Shown here: positions 34,833 to 44,138 of the stretch, one piece after another
Layout of the letters: each line of letters starts with the position of its first letter
How positions within the stretch are numbered: position 1 is the first letter of the stretch
From: Paracoccaceae bacterium
GTDB lineage: Bacteria; Pseudomonadota; Alphaproteobacteria; Rhodobacterales; Rhodobacteraceae
Direction of reading: 5' to 3'
Length of the DNA stretch: 54,242 nt
NCBI GenBank assembly: GCA_002709405.1
Contig: PAQV01000061.1
Location: 1-54,242, forward strand
The notes under the pieces: generated by a model
Databases searched by the model: none
Told to the model about the DNA's origin: nothing
Seen by the model: the letters and a program-made list of their open reading frames with translations, nothing else
Made by a program: the position numbers and the translations under genes

Positions 34833-35944
34833 GAGGTCACTCCGATCTCGGCCAGGGCCGTGTCGATCGCTTCGAGGATCAGGAAGATGTCCGAGGCTAC
34901 TATGTCCCCCATGATGCCGATGCGGAAGGTGCCCGCGGCGGTCAACCGTCCGGGGAAAATCGTGAAGCCCTGCTTTTCCAGCGCCGCGTGGAAGGCGGGG
35001 AAGCTGTAGGCGGGATGGTCGGGGTCGTGCACCGTGACGATGATCGGCGCGGCCACGTCATCGGGCAGCAGCGTGGTAAAGCCGCGCTGGCGCAGCCCGT
35101 CGACCAGCAGCCGCCAGTTTTCCAGGTAGCGCGCCTGGCGCGGGGCGATCCCGCCTTCGGCCTTGTGCCGCTTGACCCCTTCGCCCAGGGCGCCCAGCAC
35201 ATGGGTGGGCGGCGTCCAGCGCCAACCACCCCCGGTGTCGGTCATGTGCGTCCACTGGCCATGAAGATCCAGCACCACCGACGGACAATTGCCCTGCGCC
35301 GCCTCCAGGGCGGTCCGCCGCACCATGGCAATGCCGATGCCCGGCACGCTTTCCAAGCACTTGTTCGGAGAAATCACCAGGGCGGCCAGGTCCAGCGCCG
35401 CCACGTCGATGGGAAAGCCCGCGAACGAGGCCACCGCGTCGACGATCAGCTCCTTGCCCTGCTCGCGGGCGACCTCGGCGACGATTTCGATGGGGTTCAG
35501 CACCCCGGTCCCGGTTTCCGCGTGGCACAGCATGATGTGGGTCACATCGGGATCCCTGGCCAGGGCGGCCTCGACATCCTCACGCGTCAGAAGCGGCACC
35601 ATTGGCAGGTCCAGCGTCACCGTGTTCAGCCCGATGCCCGTGGCCAGCTCGACCAGCCGCTGGCCGTAATAGCCGTTCTGGATGACCAGGATCTTGCCCG
35701 AGCGCGGCACCAGCGTCTGCATCACCGCTTCGTTGGTGTAGGTCGCGCTGCCCTGCAGGGGCACGCAGACATGGGTCTCGGTGCCGTTCGCGATGTCCAG
35801 AAGATAGTCGCAGATGCCCGTGGTCAGCTGAAGGAATTCAGGGCTGTTGGGGCTGCGGTCGCGCAGCATCTGTTCCTTGACCGAAGGCGGCACGGTCAAC
35901 GGGCCGGGGGTCAGAAGGTAGTGGTCGTGTCTGGGGTCTGTCAT
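34829..35944 (-). CDS. Class V aminotransferase, PhnW-like (2-aminoethylphosphonate/alanine-glyoxylate type)
   Basis: A 371-aa PLP enzyme. It opens with LLTPGPLTVPPSVK, has the PLP Asp D169 (VDAVASFAG) and Lys K195 (SPNKCLESVPG), and ends with FRIGIMGD. These are the marks of the 2-aminoethylphosphonate-pyruvate and alanine-glyoxylate aminotransferase group. No phosphonate hydrolase or C-P lyase gene is nearby, so a phosphonate substrate is not supported. It more likely transfers an amino group from an intermediate released by the HyuAB step. Confidence 0.87.
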   Translation of the reverse strand: MTDPRHDHYLLTPGPLTVPPSVKEQMLRDRSPNSPEFLQLTTGICDYLLDIANGTETHVCVPLQGSATYTNEAVMQTLVPRSGKILVIQNGYYGQRLVELATGIGLNTVTLDLPMVPLLTREDVEAALARDPDVTHIMLCHAETGTGVLNPIEIVAEVAREQGKELIVDAVASFAGFPIDVAALDLAALVISPNKCLESVPGIGIAMVRRTALEAAQGNCPSVVLDLHGQWTHMTDTGGGWRWTPPTHVLGALGEGVKRHKAEGGIAPRQARYLENWRLLVDGLRQRGFTTLLPDDVAAPIIVTVHDPDHPAYSFPAFHAALEKQGFTIFPGRLTAAGTFRIGIMGDIVASDIFLILEAIDTALAEIGVTS

Positions 35945-35958
35945 CTGATCCTCCGGTG

Positions 35959-37977
35959 TCAGAAAATGCCGCGGTCAAGCTCGGCCTGAAGCGTCTGCAT
36001 CGCATCCGCCAGGCGTCCTCGCGCCGCGTTCGTGTCGCCGACGGCGGCCGCCAGGTCCGCCATGCCACGGGTCAGGCCCGGGATGGCGGCGGTGAACAGC
36101 TGGTGGCGGCGGTCGTAGCGCAGGCTGGTCGGCAGGCGCATCAGCATGGCGTTCAGGCGGGTCATGGTGGCGTCGTCGAAGACGGCCTCCCACGCGTCCC
36201 GTTCGGGACCAAAGCTGAACCGGTCCGGGGTGCCGCGGCCGCTGCGCCGCTCGTCGCGAAGACGGGCGGTCGCGTCGGCATCCAGATCGCCGTTTTCGAT
36301 CACCACGCCATAGTCGCGCAGGGCCCCTTCCGGCGTGACATAGCCAAAGGCCACGTCCGTCATCACCTCGGCTTCGGGCCGGTCCAGCGGATCGCCGTAG
36401 CCGCCGCCGCCCGGCGTCATGATCGTCACGGTATCTCCGGCGCGGGCGCGGAACATGTCGAGCTTGCCCAGCTCGCGTTCATCCTCGCGCCCCAGGTTCA
36501 GCACGACGCGTGCCCGCGTACCCGGCTGGCCGCCTTCCATGCCCCAGGGGCGGAACACGAACCGCTCCATCCCCCGGCCCAGCACGTTCGATCCGTCGCG
36601 CGCGATGCGCACGGTGAAGGTCACGCCCGTCCCCCCGCGCCAGCGCCCGGCACCGCCGCTATCGGGGCACAGGGCATAATCGCTGATCAGCGCGGCGGCC
36701 TCTTCCTCGGTCTTCTCGATGGGCGTATTGCGCTGGTTGGCCAGGCTGGAATCCCGGCCATCGACCCCATCGGCCCCGGCGCGGGCACCGGTGCCTCCCA
36801 CCAGCGATTGCAGCACCATGACCTGGCGCTGCCCGGTCGACGGTTCCTGTTCGACCAGCACCGAGGGGATCATGATCCCGCCGGACGGCGCCGGCATCAG
36901 GCCAGGCCGGGCCGTGGCCATGGCCCCGACCAGGGCCTCGTTCAGCCGGATCGCCGTGGCACTGCGCACGCCCACGGCAGCAGGTGCTTCGGGGTTCACG
37001 ATTGTCCCCGCCGGAGCGGTCACGGTGATATGGTCGAACATGCCATGGTTCAGGGGCACGGTCTTGTCGTGGCTATAGATGAAATGCATCAGCTTGAGCG
37101 TCAGCCAGGGATGCCGCTTGCCGCCGGTGGGGATGTTGTAGGCGGCCTCGACCTGCGGATCGGAGCCGGTGAAATCCAGGTGCACCTCGCCATCCTGGGC
37201 CGTCAGCTTGCAGCGCACGCGCACCGGCACGGGCGAGTTGAAATCGTCGTCCAGGTAATCCCAGAATTCATAGGACCCGTTCGGGATCTGCTTTTGCACC
37301 TCGAGCGCCTTGGTCCCGGCGTAAGAGGCCAGGTCCTCTTGCACGGTCACGAAGGTGTCGACGCCGTGCAAGTCGATCAGCTCGCGCACCCGGCGCTCGC
37401 CCACCTCCAGCGCGGCCAGCATCGCCCGCAGATCGCCCAGGTTGACGTCCGGCGTCCGGCAGTTGCTGGCATAGATGTCCAGGAATTCCTGGTTCAGCAC
37501 TCCCGCCTTGACGATCTTCGTCGGCGGGATCTGGAAGCCTTCCTGGAAGTTGTCCGAAAAGCGGGGCGAGATCGACGAGGGCACACCGCCGCCGATATCC
37601 GCCGAGTGGATGAAATCCCATGCCTGCGCGACGATGCGCCCGTCCTGGAAGATCGGCCGGATCAAGTGAAGGTCGGGCATGTGCGTGGCCAGGCCCTCGG
37701 ACAGGTAGGCGTGGTTGGTGATCACCACGTCGCCGGGTTCCGGATCCTTGATGCAGGCCATGGTCGGGCCGACATTGCTGTCCAGGAAGCCCGACACGCC
37801 CATGACCGCCGGGTAGGCAAAGAAGCGGCCGTCGGGATTGGCCAGGGCACAGCCGAAATCGCCGGCTTCCTTGACATAGGTGGTTCGGGCCGATCGGCGC
37901 AGGGTGATGGCCATTTCCTCGGTGATGGCAGTGAGTTTGTGGAGCAGGATCTCCACGAGGACCGGATCGAGTTTCAT
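35959..37977 (-). CDS. Hydantoinase B / oxoprolinase subunit (HyuB family)
   Basis: A 672-aa subunit, slightly longer than many HyuB proteins. It shows KLTAITEEMAITLRRSARTTYVKEAGDFG, VGVSGFLDSNVGPTMACIKDPEPGDV, NPEAPAAVGVRSATAIRLNEA, and the C-terminal MTPGGGGYGDPLDR. With HyuA it forms an ATP-dependent lactamase or amidase that opens rings such as N-methylhydantoin or 5-oxoproline. The ATG at 37977 forms an ATGA overlap with hyuA, so the two are co-translated. Confidence 0.92.
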   Translation of the reverse strand: MKLDPVLVEILLHKLTAITEEMAITLRRSARTTYVKEAGDFGCALANPDGRFFAYPAVMGVSGFLDSNVGPTMACIKDPEPGDVVITNHAYLSEGLATHMPDLHLIRPIFQDGRIVAQAWDFIHSADIGGGVPSSISPRFSDNFQEGFQIPPTKIVKAGVLNQEFLDIYASNCRTPDVNLGDLRAMLAALEVGERRVRELIDLHGVDTFVTVQEDLASYAGTKALEVQKQIPNGSYEFWDYLDDDFNSPVPVRVRCKLTAQDGEVHLDFTGSDPQVEAAYNIPTGGKRHPWLTLKLMHFIYSHDKTVPLNHGMFDHITVTAPAGTIVNPEAPAAVGVRSATAIRLNEALVGAMATARPGLMPAPSGGIMIPSVLVEQEPSTGQRQVMVLQSLVGGTGARAGADGVDGRDSSLANQRNTPIEKTEEEAAALISDYALCPDSGGAGRWRGGTGVTFTVRIARDGSNVLGRGMERFVFRPWGMEGGQPGTRARVVLNLGREDERELGKLDMFRARAGDTVTIMTPGGGGYGDPLDRPEAEVMTDVAFGYVTPEGALRDYGVVIENGDLDADATARLRDERRSGRGTPDRFSFGPERDAWEAVFDDATMTRLNAMLMRLPTSLRYDRRHQLFTAAIPGLTRGMADLAAAVGDTNAARGRLADAMQTLQAELDRGIF

Positions 37978-40043
37978 GCGGTTTCCCGTGTCAGTCGCAA
38001 TGTGCCCAGCCGGTCTGCGGTGGCGGACCACCCGGGCAGGACAAGAATGGTGGTGTCGGCCTGGTCGATGACCGCCGGGCCAGAGATCGCGGCTCCGGGA
38101 CCAAGGGCGGCCCGGTCATAGACGGGCGCCTCCAGCCAGGCCTGGCGGTGGCGGATGCGCCGGTGGCCGGTGGGGGCCGGGGTGGCGGCCGCCGCCTCGG
38201 GCAGGGTCACCGGGGCCACCTGGCCGATCACCGCGACACGCACGGTCGAGGTCTGGATCGGGCTGTCGGGTTCGTCGAACCCGTAGTGGCGGCGGTGTTC
38301 TTCGTGGAACAGCTCCAGCAACCGGGCCGGGGTCAGACCCTGGCGCGCCTCGTCTTCCAGGACGATTTCGATCTCGTCCGCCTGACCCGGGTAGCGCAAG
38401 TTGAACGACACCGCGAACCCGTGATCGCCGACCAGGTCGCCTTCGGTGCGGATCCAGGCCTCGGCTTCTTCTTGCAGTTCGGTCATGATCGTTTCGACCA
38501 CGTCCCAGCCCGGACCGCCCTGCGCGGTGATCATCTGCCGCGCGGTGCGCACGTAGTCGCGCCGGATGTCGGCCAGCACCGCGCCCAGGGCACAGAAGGT
38601 GCCCGGCGCCGTGGGCACCAGGACAGAGGTCAGGTTGGCCTCTTCCGCAAGGTAATTGGCATGGGTCGGCCCCGCACCGCCATAGGCCACGAGCGAGAAT
38701 TCCCGAGGGTCGACCCCGGCTTCGGCCAGCAGCTTGGTGATCTCGGTCGCCATCTTGGCCGAGGCCACGCGAATGCCCGCCTCGGCCGTCGCGACACCGG
38801 CGTCGTCGCCGCTGAGGCCCAGTTTTTCGCCGATCTTGCCCAGGGCGGCCAGCGCGGCCTCGCGGTCAAGTTTCATGCGCCCGCCCAGGAACCGGTCGGG
38901 ATCGACAATGCCCAGGGCGACGTAGCAATCGGTCACGGTGGGCACCTCGCCCCCGCGCCCATAACAGACGGGTCCGGGGTCGGCCCCGGCCGACACCGGG
39001 CCGACCTTCAGCAAACCCTGCGCATCAAGCCACAGGACCGACCCGCCCCCTGCCCCGATGGCTGACACATTGGCCACCGGCATGATCAGGGGGAAATCGC
39101 CCACGTGGGTCGTGGTGGTGAACTCCAGCCGCCCCGCCCGGCAGACCGAGATATCGGCGCTGGTGCCGCCCATGTCGAAGGTGATCAGCTGGCCGGTGCC
39201 CGCCGCCTTGCCCACCGCAAGCGAGGCCACCACGCCGGCCGCAGGTCCCGACAGGATCGTGTTGATCGGCCGCGCCCGCGCCGTGCCCAGGCTGAGCGTG
39301 CCGCCATTGTTGGCCGTGATGTAGATCGGCGCACCAATCCCCAGCCCCGCGACGCGTTCCTGAAGCCGGTCGAAGTAGCGCGACTTGAGCGGCTGGATAT
39401 ACCCGTTCAGCCCGCCCACCAGGCAGCGTTCGTATTCGCGGACCTCGGGCCAGATCACCGAGGATTCCGAGATCTGCAGATCCGGCAAGGCCGCGCGCAG
39501 GGCGTTGCCCAGTTCCAGCTCCAGGTCTGGCGAGCTGTAGGAGTTCAGCAGCATCACCGCCACCGCCTCGACGCCCGCGGCCTTCAGCTTGTCGGCAAGG
39601 TCCGCGACCTCGCCCGGGTCCAGCGGCGTGTCGATGCTGCCATCGGCCCGCATCCGGGCGCTGACCTCGAACACCAGGTCGCGCGGGACAAGGGGCTGTT
39701 CGCGTGGCTCGGTGAAATCGTAGGACGACGGCAGGCGCAGCCGGGCAATTTCAAGCACGTCCCGGTTGCCCTTGGACACCACCAGGGCAATGCGCGCGCC
39801 CCGGCGCTGGATGATCGCGTTCAACCCGATCGTGGTGCCGTGGACGATCAGCTCGATCGCGTCCGGCGCGATGCCGCGATCCGCGACCAGCGATGCCAGC
39901 CCCTGTTCGACCGCCAGCGAGGGGTCGTGGGGAACGCTGGGCTCCTTGTGGAAGGACAGGCTTTCGCCTGAGAGGTCCGCGAGGACGAAGTCGGTGAAAG
40001 TGCCGCCCACGTCGATGCCTATGCGATATCGGGATGTCGTCAT
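37974..40043 (-). CDS. Hydantoinase A / oxoprolinase subunit (HyuA family)
   Basis: A 689-aa ATP-binding subunit of the ASKHA fold. The N-terminus RIGIDVGGTFTDF (7-19) is diagnostic, with IVHGTTIGLNAIIQR, FDMGGTSADISV and GSVLWLD following. It couples ATP hydrolysis to opening of a cyclic amide together with HyuB. The ATG at 40043 gives the family-standard start. It lies 85 bp after the class V aminotransferase gene that opens the operon. It could also be part of an acetone-carboxylase-like complex, but no third small subunit is present, so a ring-opening role is preferred. Confidence 0.92.
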   Translation of the reverse strand: MTTSRYRIGIDVGGTFTDFVLADLSGESLSFHKEPSVPHDPSLAVEQGLASLVADRGIAPDAIELIVHGTTIGLNAIIQRRGARIALVVSKGNRDVLEIARLRLPSSYDFTEPREQPLVPRDLVFEVSARMRADGSIDTPLDPGEVADLADKLKAAGVEAVAVMLLNSYSSPDLELELGNALRAALPDLQISESSVIWPEVREYERCLVGGLNGYIQPLKSRYFDRLQERVAGLGIGAPIYITANNGGTLSLGTARARPINTILSGPAAGVVASLAVGKAAGTGQLITFDMGGTSADISVCRAGRLEFTTTTHVGDFPLIMPVANVSAIGAGGGSVLWLDAQGLLKVGPVSAGADPGPVCYGRGGEVPTVTDCYVALGIVDPDRFLGGRMKLDREAALAALGKIGEKLGLSGDDAGVATAEAGIRVASAKMATEITKLLAEAGVDPREFSLVAYGGAGPTHANYLAEEANLTSVLVPTAPGTFCALGAVLADIRRDYVRTARQMITAQGGPGWDVVETIMTELQEEAEAWIRTEGDLVGDHGFAVSFNLRYPGQADEIEIVLEDEARQGLTPARLLELFHEEHRRHYGFDEPDSPIQTSTVRVAVIGQVAPVTLPEAAAATPAPTGHRRIRHRQAWLEAPVYDRAALGPGAAISGPAVIDQADTTILVLPGWSATADRLGTLRLTRETA

Positions 40044-40128
40044 GATTCCGTTCGAAAGGTTGGTCCAGCCCCAGGCGGGCGGGTCCGGTTGCAAGTGAGA
40101 TGGAAGGCGGGGCGGTCTGCGCGTGGTG

Positions 40129-41328
40129 TCATGTCGCCCCGGTCTGAAGATCGCCAGAGGCCGCTTGAAGGGCTGCGATCACGGCGTCGATTTCGGGCAG
40201 GGAATTGTAGGCATGGGTGGAAATCCGAACCCACAGGGCGTCCGCGAAGGGGACGCACAGCAGCTCGACCTCATGATCCCAAAGGCGGCGATACAGGGCG
40301 GATGCGGCCTCGCGCGTGCCGGGCAGACCCGGCATCCGGATTGTGGCCATGGCCCCGCGCATGGACTTCGGAGCCGTGCACGCGCTGCCCAGGGCCTCGC
40401 AGATCCGGTCGGCCGCCGCCGCCGCCAGGCCCGTGTTCCGGGCGCGCAACGCGGCGCCGCCCATCCTTTCGTGCCAGTCCAGGGCGTCCGGCACGCTCAG
40501 CCAGGCCGAGGCATCCCGGCTGCCGATCTTGCGGAACTCGGCCGGGAACCCCTGCCCATGGGCATGGGAAATCACCTGCGGACGCGGCTGCACCGCCTGG
40601 TCCGCGCAGGCCAGGAACGCCGTACCGCGCGGGTTGCACAGCCACTTGTGGCAATTGCCCACGTACCACTCGGCCCCGATGGCATCGACGTCCAGCTCCA
40701 GCATGCCCGGCGCATGAGACCCGTCGACCAGCACCGGAATGCCCCGGTCCCGGGCAAGCGCCACGATCTCGGCCACCGGCAGGATCGTCGACGTCGGAGA
40801 AGTCACGTGATCGACGATCAGCAGCGCCGCGCCGGTGTCGAGCTCGGGCCTGAGGGCCTCGAGGATCTGGATGGGATCGGACACCGGACAGGGCAAGGCC
40901 ACTTCGACCGGCTGAATGCCGCGACGCCGGGCGAGTTCTGTCAGCTGGTTGCGCACGGCCCCGTAGCCATGGCTGGTGGTCAGCACCCGGTCGCCCGGCC
41001 CAAGGTCCAACCCCGCCAGCACCGTCGCGATCCCCGAGGAGGCATTTTCGACAAGGGCCAGCCGGTCGGCCGAGGTGCCCACGAACGCCGCCAGCGGCTG
41101 TGCCGCATCGGCCAGGTGATCGAACAGCTCTTCCATGATGAACCGGGCCGGGTTGGACTCGATCCGCTGGCGCCAGCGGTCCTGCACCTGTTGCAACGCC
41201 CGGGGCACCGGACAGAAGGCCCCGTGGTTCAGGTAGATCAGCCCCGGGGCCAGCGACCAGTGATCATAGGGCGCAACGGGGGCGTCCAGGCTGGGGTCGG
41301 ATCCGGTGATGGGCGGCACGTGGGGCAC
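40129..41328 (-). CDS. Class V aminotransferase/epimerase-like PLP enzyme (isopenicillin-N-epimerase-like)
   Basis: A 399-aa PLP enzyme. It has IYLNHGAFCPVP near 31-42, D202 and H205 (VLVDGSHAPG) for cofactor binding, and the PLP lysine K228 in GNCHKWLCNPRG. That arrangement is the CefD/ergothioneine-EgtE/desulfurase-like branch, whose members epimerise amino acids or cleave C-S bonds. The start is a GTG at 41328 without a clear ribosome site, so the exact N-terminus is uncertain. It is the first gene of the operon reaching 32318, with operator site 6 only 24 bp upstream. Confidence 0.87.
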   Translation of the reverse strand: MPHVPPITGSDPSLDAPVAPYDHWSLAPGLIYLNHGAFCPVPRALQQVQDRWRQRIESNPARFIMEELFDHLADAAQPLAAFVGTSADRLALVENASSGIATVLAGLDLGPGDRVLTTSHGYGAVRNQLTELARRRGIQPVEVALPCPVSDPIQILEALRPELDTGAALLIVDHVTSPTSTILPVAEIVALARDRGIPVLVDGSHAPGMLELDVDAIGAEWYVGNCHKWLCNPRGTAFLACADQAVQPRPQVISHAHGQGFPAEFRKIGSRDASAWLSVPDALDWHERMGGAALRARNTGLAAAAADRICEALGSACTAPKSMRGAMATIRMPGLPGTREAASALYRRLWDHEVELLCVPFADALWVRISTHAYNSLPEIDAVIAALQAASGDLQTGAT

Positions 41329-41352
41329 GGTGGCATCCAGATATTTGATATA

Positions 41353-41363
41353 TTGTTATACAA
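41353..41363. promoter_or_regulatory. GntR/FCD-type operator TTGTTATACAA, site 6
   Basis: TTGT-TAT-ACAA flanked as ATTGT...ACAAT, in an AT-rich patch 24 bp upstream of the first gene of the HyuAB operon. It lies between the operon start and the end of the Opp-3 operon. Confidence 0.77.
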
Positions 41364-41496
41364 TTTTGACCAGGCGGCAGGCCCGCCGCAGAGGAGGGCC
41401 CGGCAAGGAGGCGACGCGCCCCCTCCCCGGGCCGGGACAGGCCGGCACGCACGACACGCGCCGCCCTGTTCCCAAATCACCCGCCCGGCCCCGAAA

Positions 41497-41512
41497 GCCC
41501 GGGCGCTCGGGC
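41497..41512 (-). terminator. Hairpin after the Opp-3 binding-protein gene
   Basis: GCCCG/CGGGC stem with a 6-nt loop. On the minus strand it begins 5 nt after the stop at 41518 and is followed by TTTC. It is a short but plausible terminator for the six-gene operon from 48329. Confidence 0.5.
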
Positions 41513-41517
41513 CGAGA

Positions 41518-43116
41518 TCACTCGTCCATCGTGACCCAGCGGATTTCCAGCCAGTTGTCGGGCCGCACCGGTGCCGAGACGTTCTCTTGCATCGCGTAGA
41601 CCAGGACCTGGTTGTAGAGACCCACGTAGAACTGCTCTTCGGTCAGGTAGCGGTAGAGATCCTCGATCTTCTTCACCCGCTCGGCCTCGTCTTCGGTCCG
41701 GCGCGCGTCCTCGACCCGGGCGTTCAGCTCGGGATAGTCGGACTGGGTGTAGTTGTAGATCCCGTCACCCGTCTCGTCGTTGCGGGTCATGGTGTACTTT
41801 TCGAGGTTGTAGATCCCGTCGGCGAAGGGCGAGTTGATGCCCATCAGGAACATGGACGTGTCACGCTCCCACAGCTTGGGGAAGTACTGGGCCCGCGGCA
41901 TGGCGTTCAGGTCGGCCTCGATGCCGATCTGGGCCAGCATGGTGACCAGCGTCCGGCAGACCTGTTCGTCGTTGATGTAGCGGTTGTTCGGGCAGTCGAA
42001 GGTGACCGAGAACCCGTCGGGATAGCCCGCCTCGGCCAGCAGTTCCTTGGCCTTTTCACGGTCGTAGGGGATCAGCGTGTCGAGTTCCTCGACATAGCCC
42101 ACGTTCTTGGGCGCGAGCATCTGGGTCGTCGGGTTGGCCAGCCCGCGCATCACGGTGCGTTTGATGGCCTGGCGGTCGATGGCATGGCTGATGGCCTGGC
42201 GCACCTTGGGGTCCTTGAACGGGTTCTTGCCGCCGGCGTCACCGTATTTCAGCGTGTCGCTGGCATGGTCGAAGCCGATGAACAGGGTCCGGTATTCGTC
42301 GACCATCTCGGTCTTGATGCCCGGCGCCGCTTCCAGCCGTGCCACGTCCTGGGCAGGCACGTCGATCAGCAGGTCGACCTCGTTCGACAGCAGGGCCGCC
42401 ACGCGGGTCGGGTCGTTGCTGAGCGGGTAGAATTCGACGGTGTCGATGTCGCCGGCCATCTCGCCCCAGTATTCGCCGGTGGCTTCCAGCACGGTCTTGC
42501 TGTCGGGCACGCGGCTGATCAGCTTGTAGGGGCCGGTGCCGTTGGCATTGAGCGCCGAAAAGCTCTCTTCGCCTTCACCGAGGTTCTGCGGCGCCAGCGA
42601 TCCGTTGGCCTCGGCCCAGTCCTTGTCCATGATCGCCAGGGAAATCATCCGGCTGGGCAGGAAGATGTCCCGCTCGGGCGTGATGATGTCGATGGTGTAA
42701 TCGTCGACGATCTCGGTCTTCAGACCGGCCGCCATGCTGAGAAACTGCGACGTCGGCTGCTGCGCGCGTTCGATGGTGAAGGCCACGTCCTCGGCGGTGA
42801 AATCCGCGCCGTCGTGGAACGTGACGCCCTCGCGCAGGACAAAACGCCAGCGGGTGGGTTCGACCTGTTCCCAGCTGGTCGCCAGGCGGGGCTGCGGCTG
42901 CATCTCGCCGTCGCGGCTGACCAGGCTGTCGTAGATCATCGACAGCAGGGTGATCGTGGTCATGATGTTCTGGGCCTGCGGATCCATGGTGCCGGCATCC
43001 GCCTGGGCGCCGATGCGCAGGGTCTTGGCCATGGCATCGCCGGACAGCAGCGGGCTTGCCGCCAGACCGGCCGCCAGAAGCGTCGATGTGAGAAACTTGC
43101 GAGTGTTGGACTTCAT
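41518..43116 (-). CDS. Opp/Dpp substrate-binding protein (family 5), system 3
   Basis: A 532-aa periplasmic binding protein. The start at 43116 (AAGG upstream) gives a clear signal peptide (MKSNTRKFLTSTLL..., cut after GDAMA). Family-5 features: VTFHDGADFTAEDVAFTIER, NGTGPYKLISRVPDS, VRQAISHAIDRQAI and FDCPNNRYINDEQVC. Unlike many Opp operons it is the last gene, 69 bp behind the DppC gene. The whole system is intact, in contrast to system 2 and the remnant at 25-27 kb. Confidence 0.93.
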   Translation of the reverse strand: MKSNTRKFLTSTLLAAGLAASPLLSGDAMAKTLRIGAQADAGTMDPQAQNIMTTITLLSMIYDSLVSRDGEMQPQPRLATSWEQVEPTRWRFVLREGVTFHDGADFTAEDVAFTIERAQQPTSQFLSMAAGLKTEIVDDYTIDIITPERDIFLPSRMISLAIMDKDWAEANGSLAPQNLGEGEESFSALNANGTGPYKLISRVPDSKTVLEATGEYWGEMAGDIDTVEFYPLSNDPTRVAALLSNEVDLLIDVPAQDVARLEAAPGIKTEMVDEYRTLFIGFDHASDTLKYGDAGGKNPFKDPKVRQAISHAIDRQAIKRTVMRGLANPTTQMLAPKNVGYVEELDTLIPYDREKAKELLAEAGYPDGFSVTFDCPNNRYINDEQVCRTLVTMLAQIGIEADLNAMPRAQYFPKLWERDTSMFLMGINSPFADGIYNLEKYTMTRNDETGDGIYNYTQSDYPELNARVEDARRTEDEAERVKKIEDLYRYLTEEQFYVGLYNQVLVYAMQENVSAPVRPDNWLEIRWVTMDE

Positions 43117-43185
43117 AGTCACGCCTTTCCTTGTCAGAGGTCGTTTCAGGTCGTCAGGGGAGGGTTCGAACGGCACCGCAGGTCA

Positions 43186-44136
43186 TCACAGCTGCGGGTT
43201 CAGGACATCCCGAAGGAAATCGCCGATGAGGTTGATGGCCATGACCAGGAAGAACAGGGCCAGGCCGGGGAAGATCGCCAGCCACCATTCGCCGGACAGC
43301 ATGTAGTTGTTGCCGATCCGGATCAGGGTGCCGAGCGAGGGTTCGGTCGGGGGCACGCCAAGTCCGATAAAGGACAGCGTGGCCTCGATGACGATGGCGA
43401 CAGCGATCTGGATGGTGGCCAGCACGAAGATCGGCGTGGCCACATTGGGCAGGATATGCCGGCGCAGGATGAAGCTGGTGGGCTGGCGCATCAGGCGGGC
43501 GGCCAGCACGTAGTTGTGGCCTCGCACGACCATGGTCAGGCCGCGGATCGTGCGGGCATATTGCACCCAGCCCGGCAGGGCGATGGCCGCCACGATGACC
43601 CAGATGGCCAGTTGTTCATGCAGGCCCGAGCCCAGCACCGCCCGGGCCAGCCCGTCGACCAGCACGGCCACCAGGATCGCCGGGAAGGTCAGCTGGATGT
43701 CGGCGATGCGCATGATCAGCGCATCCAGCCAGCCGCCGAAATACCCGGCCAGCAGGCCCAGCACGGTGCCGATGACCAGCGACAGCAGGACGGACACGAC
43801 ACCCACCATCAGCGACACCTGCAGCCCGTAGATGATGGCCGACAGCAGGTCCCTGCCCTGGTCATCGGTGCCCAGCGGAAAGCGCATGGAACCGCCCTCC
43901 ACCCAGGCCGGCGGCAGGAAGGCATTGGAAAAGTCCAGCGTCGACAGGTCGAACACCTTGTGTGGCGCGATCAGGTCCGGGGCGATGCCGGCCAGCAGGT
44001 AGAGGACCAGCACGATCACGGCGAGGATCGTCAGGGGCGAGCGCAGGAAGGCGCGCACCAGCTTGCCCTGGTACCACGGCGGCCGGGCATCGACCGGGAT
44101 AGAGGCGCTGTCGGAAGGGATCGTCGTCTGGCTCAT
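43186..44136 (-). CDS. Opp/Dpp permease (DppC-like), system 3
   Basis: A 316-aa permease. It has FPLGTDDQGRDLLSAIIYG, the EAA loop LAARLMRQPTSFILRRHILPN and LSFIGLGVPPTEPSLG, where the dppC of system 2 has its amber codon. The C-terminus INLIGDFLRDVLNPQL is complete. The ATG at 44136 is 2 bp after the stop of dppB, and the frame is unbroken. Full length for the family. Confidence 0.93.
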   Translation of the reverse strand: MSQTTIPSDSASIPVDARPPWYQGKLVRAFLRSPLTILAVIVLVLYLLAGIAPDLIAPHKVFDLSTLDFSNAFLPPAWVEGGSMRFPLGTDDQGRDLLSAIIYGLQVSLMVGVVSVLLSLVIGTVLGLLAGYFGGWLDALIMRIADIQLTFPAILVAVLVDGLARAVLGSGLHEQLAIWVIVAAIALPGWVQYARTIRGLTMVVRGHNYVLAARLMRQPTSFILRRHILPNVATPIFVLATIQIAVAIVIEATLSFIGLGVPPTEPSLGTLIRIGNNYMLSGEWWLAIFPGLALFFLVMAINLIGDFLRDVLNPQL

Positions 44137-44138
44137 GC

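Noticed and set aside
34829-35944. Phosphonate degradation pathway based on the PhnW-like enzyme
   Set aside because: No phosphonoacetaldehyde hydrolase, phosphonoacetate hydrolase, C-P lyase or phosphonate ABC genes are in the window.
35956-38121. A 721-codon open frame antisense to hyuB
   Set aside because: Covers the HyuB gene on the other strand and shows no motif of its own.
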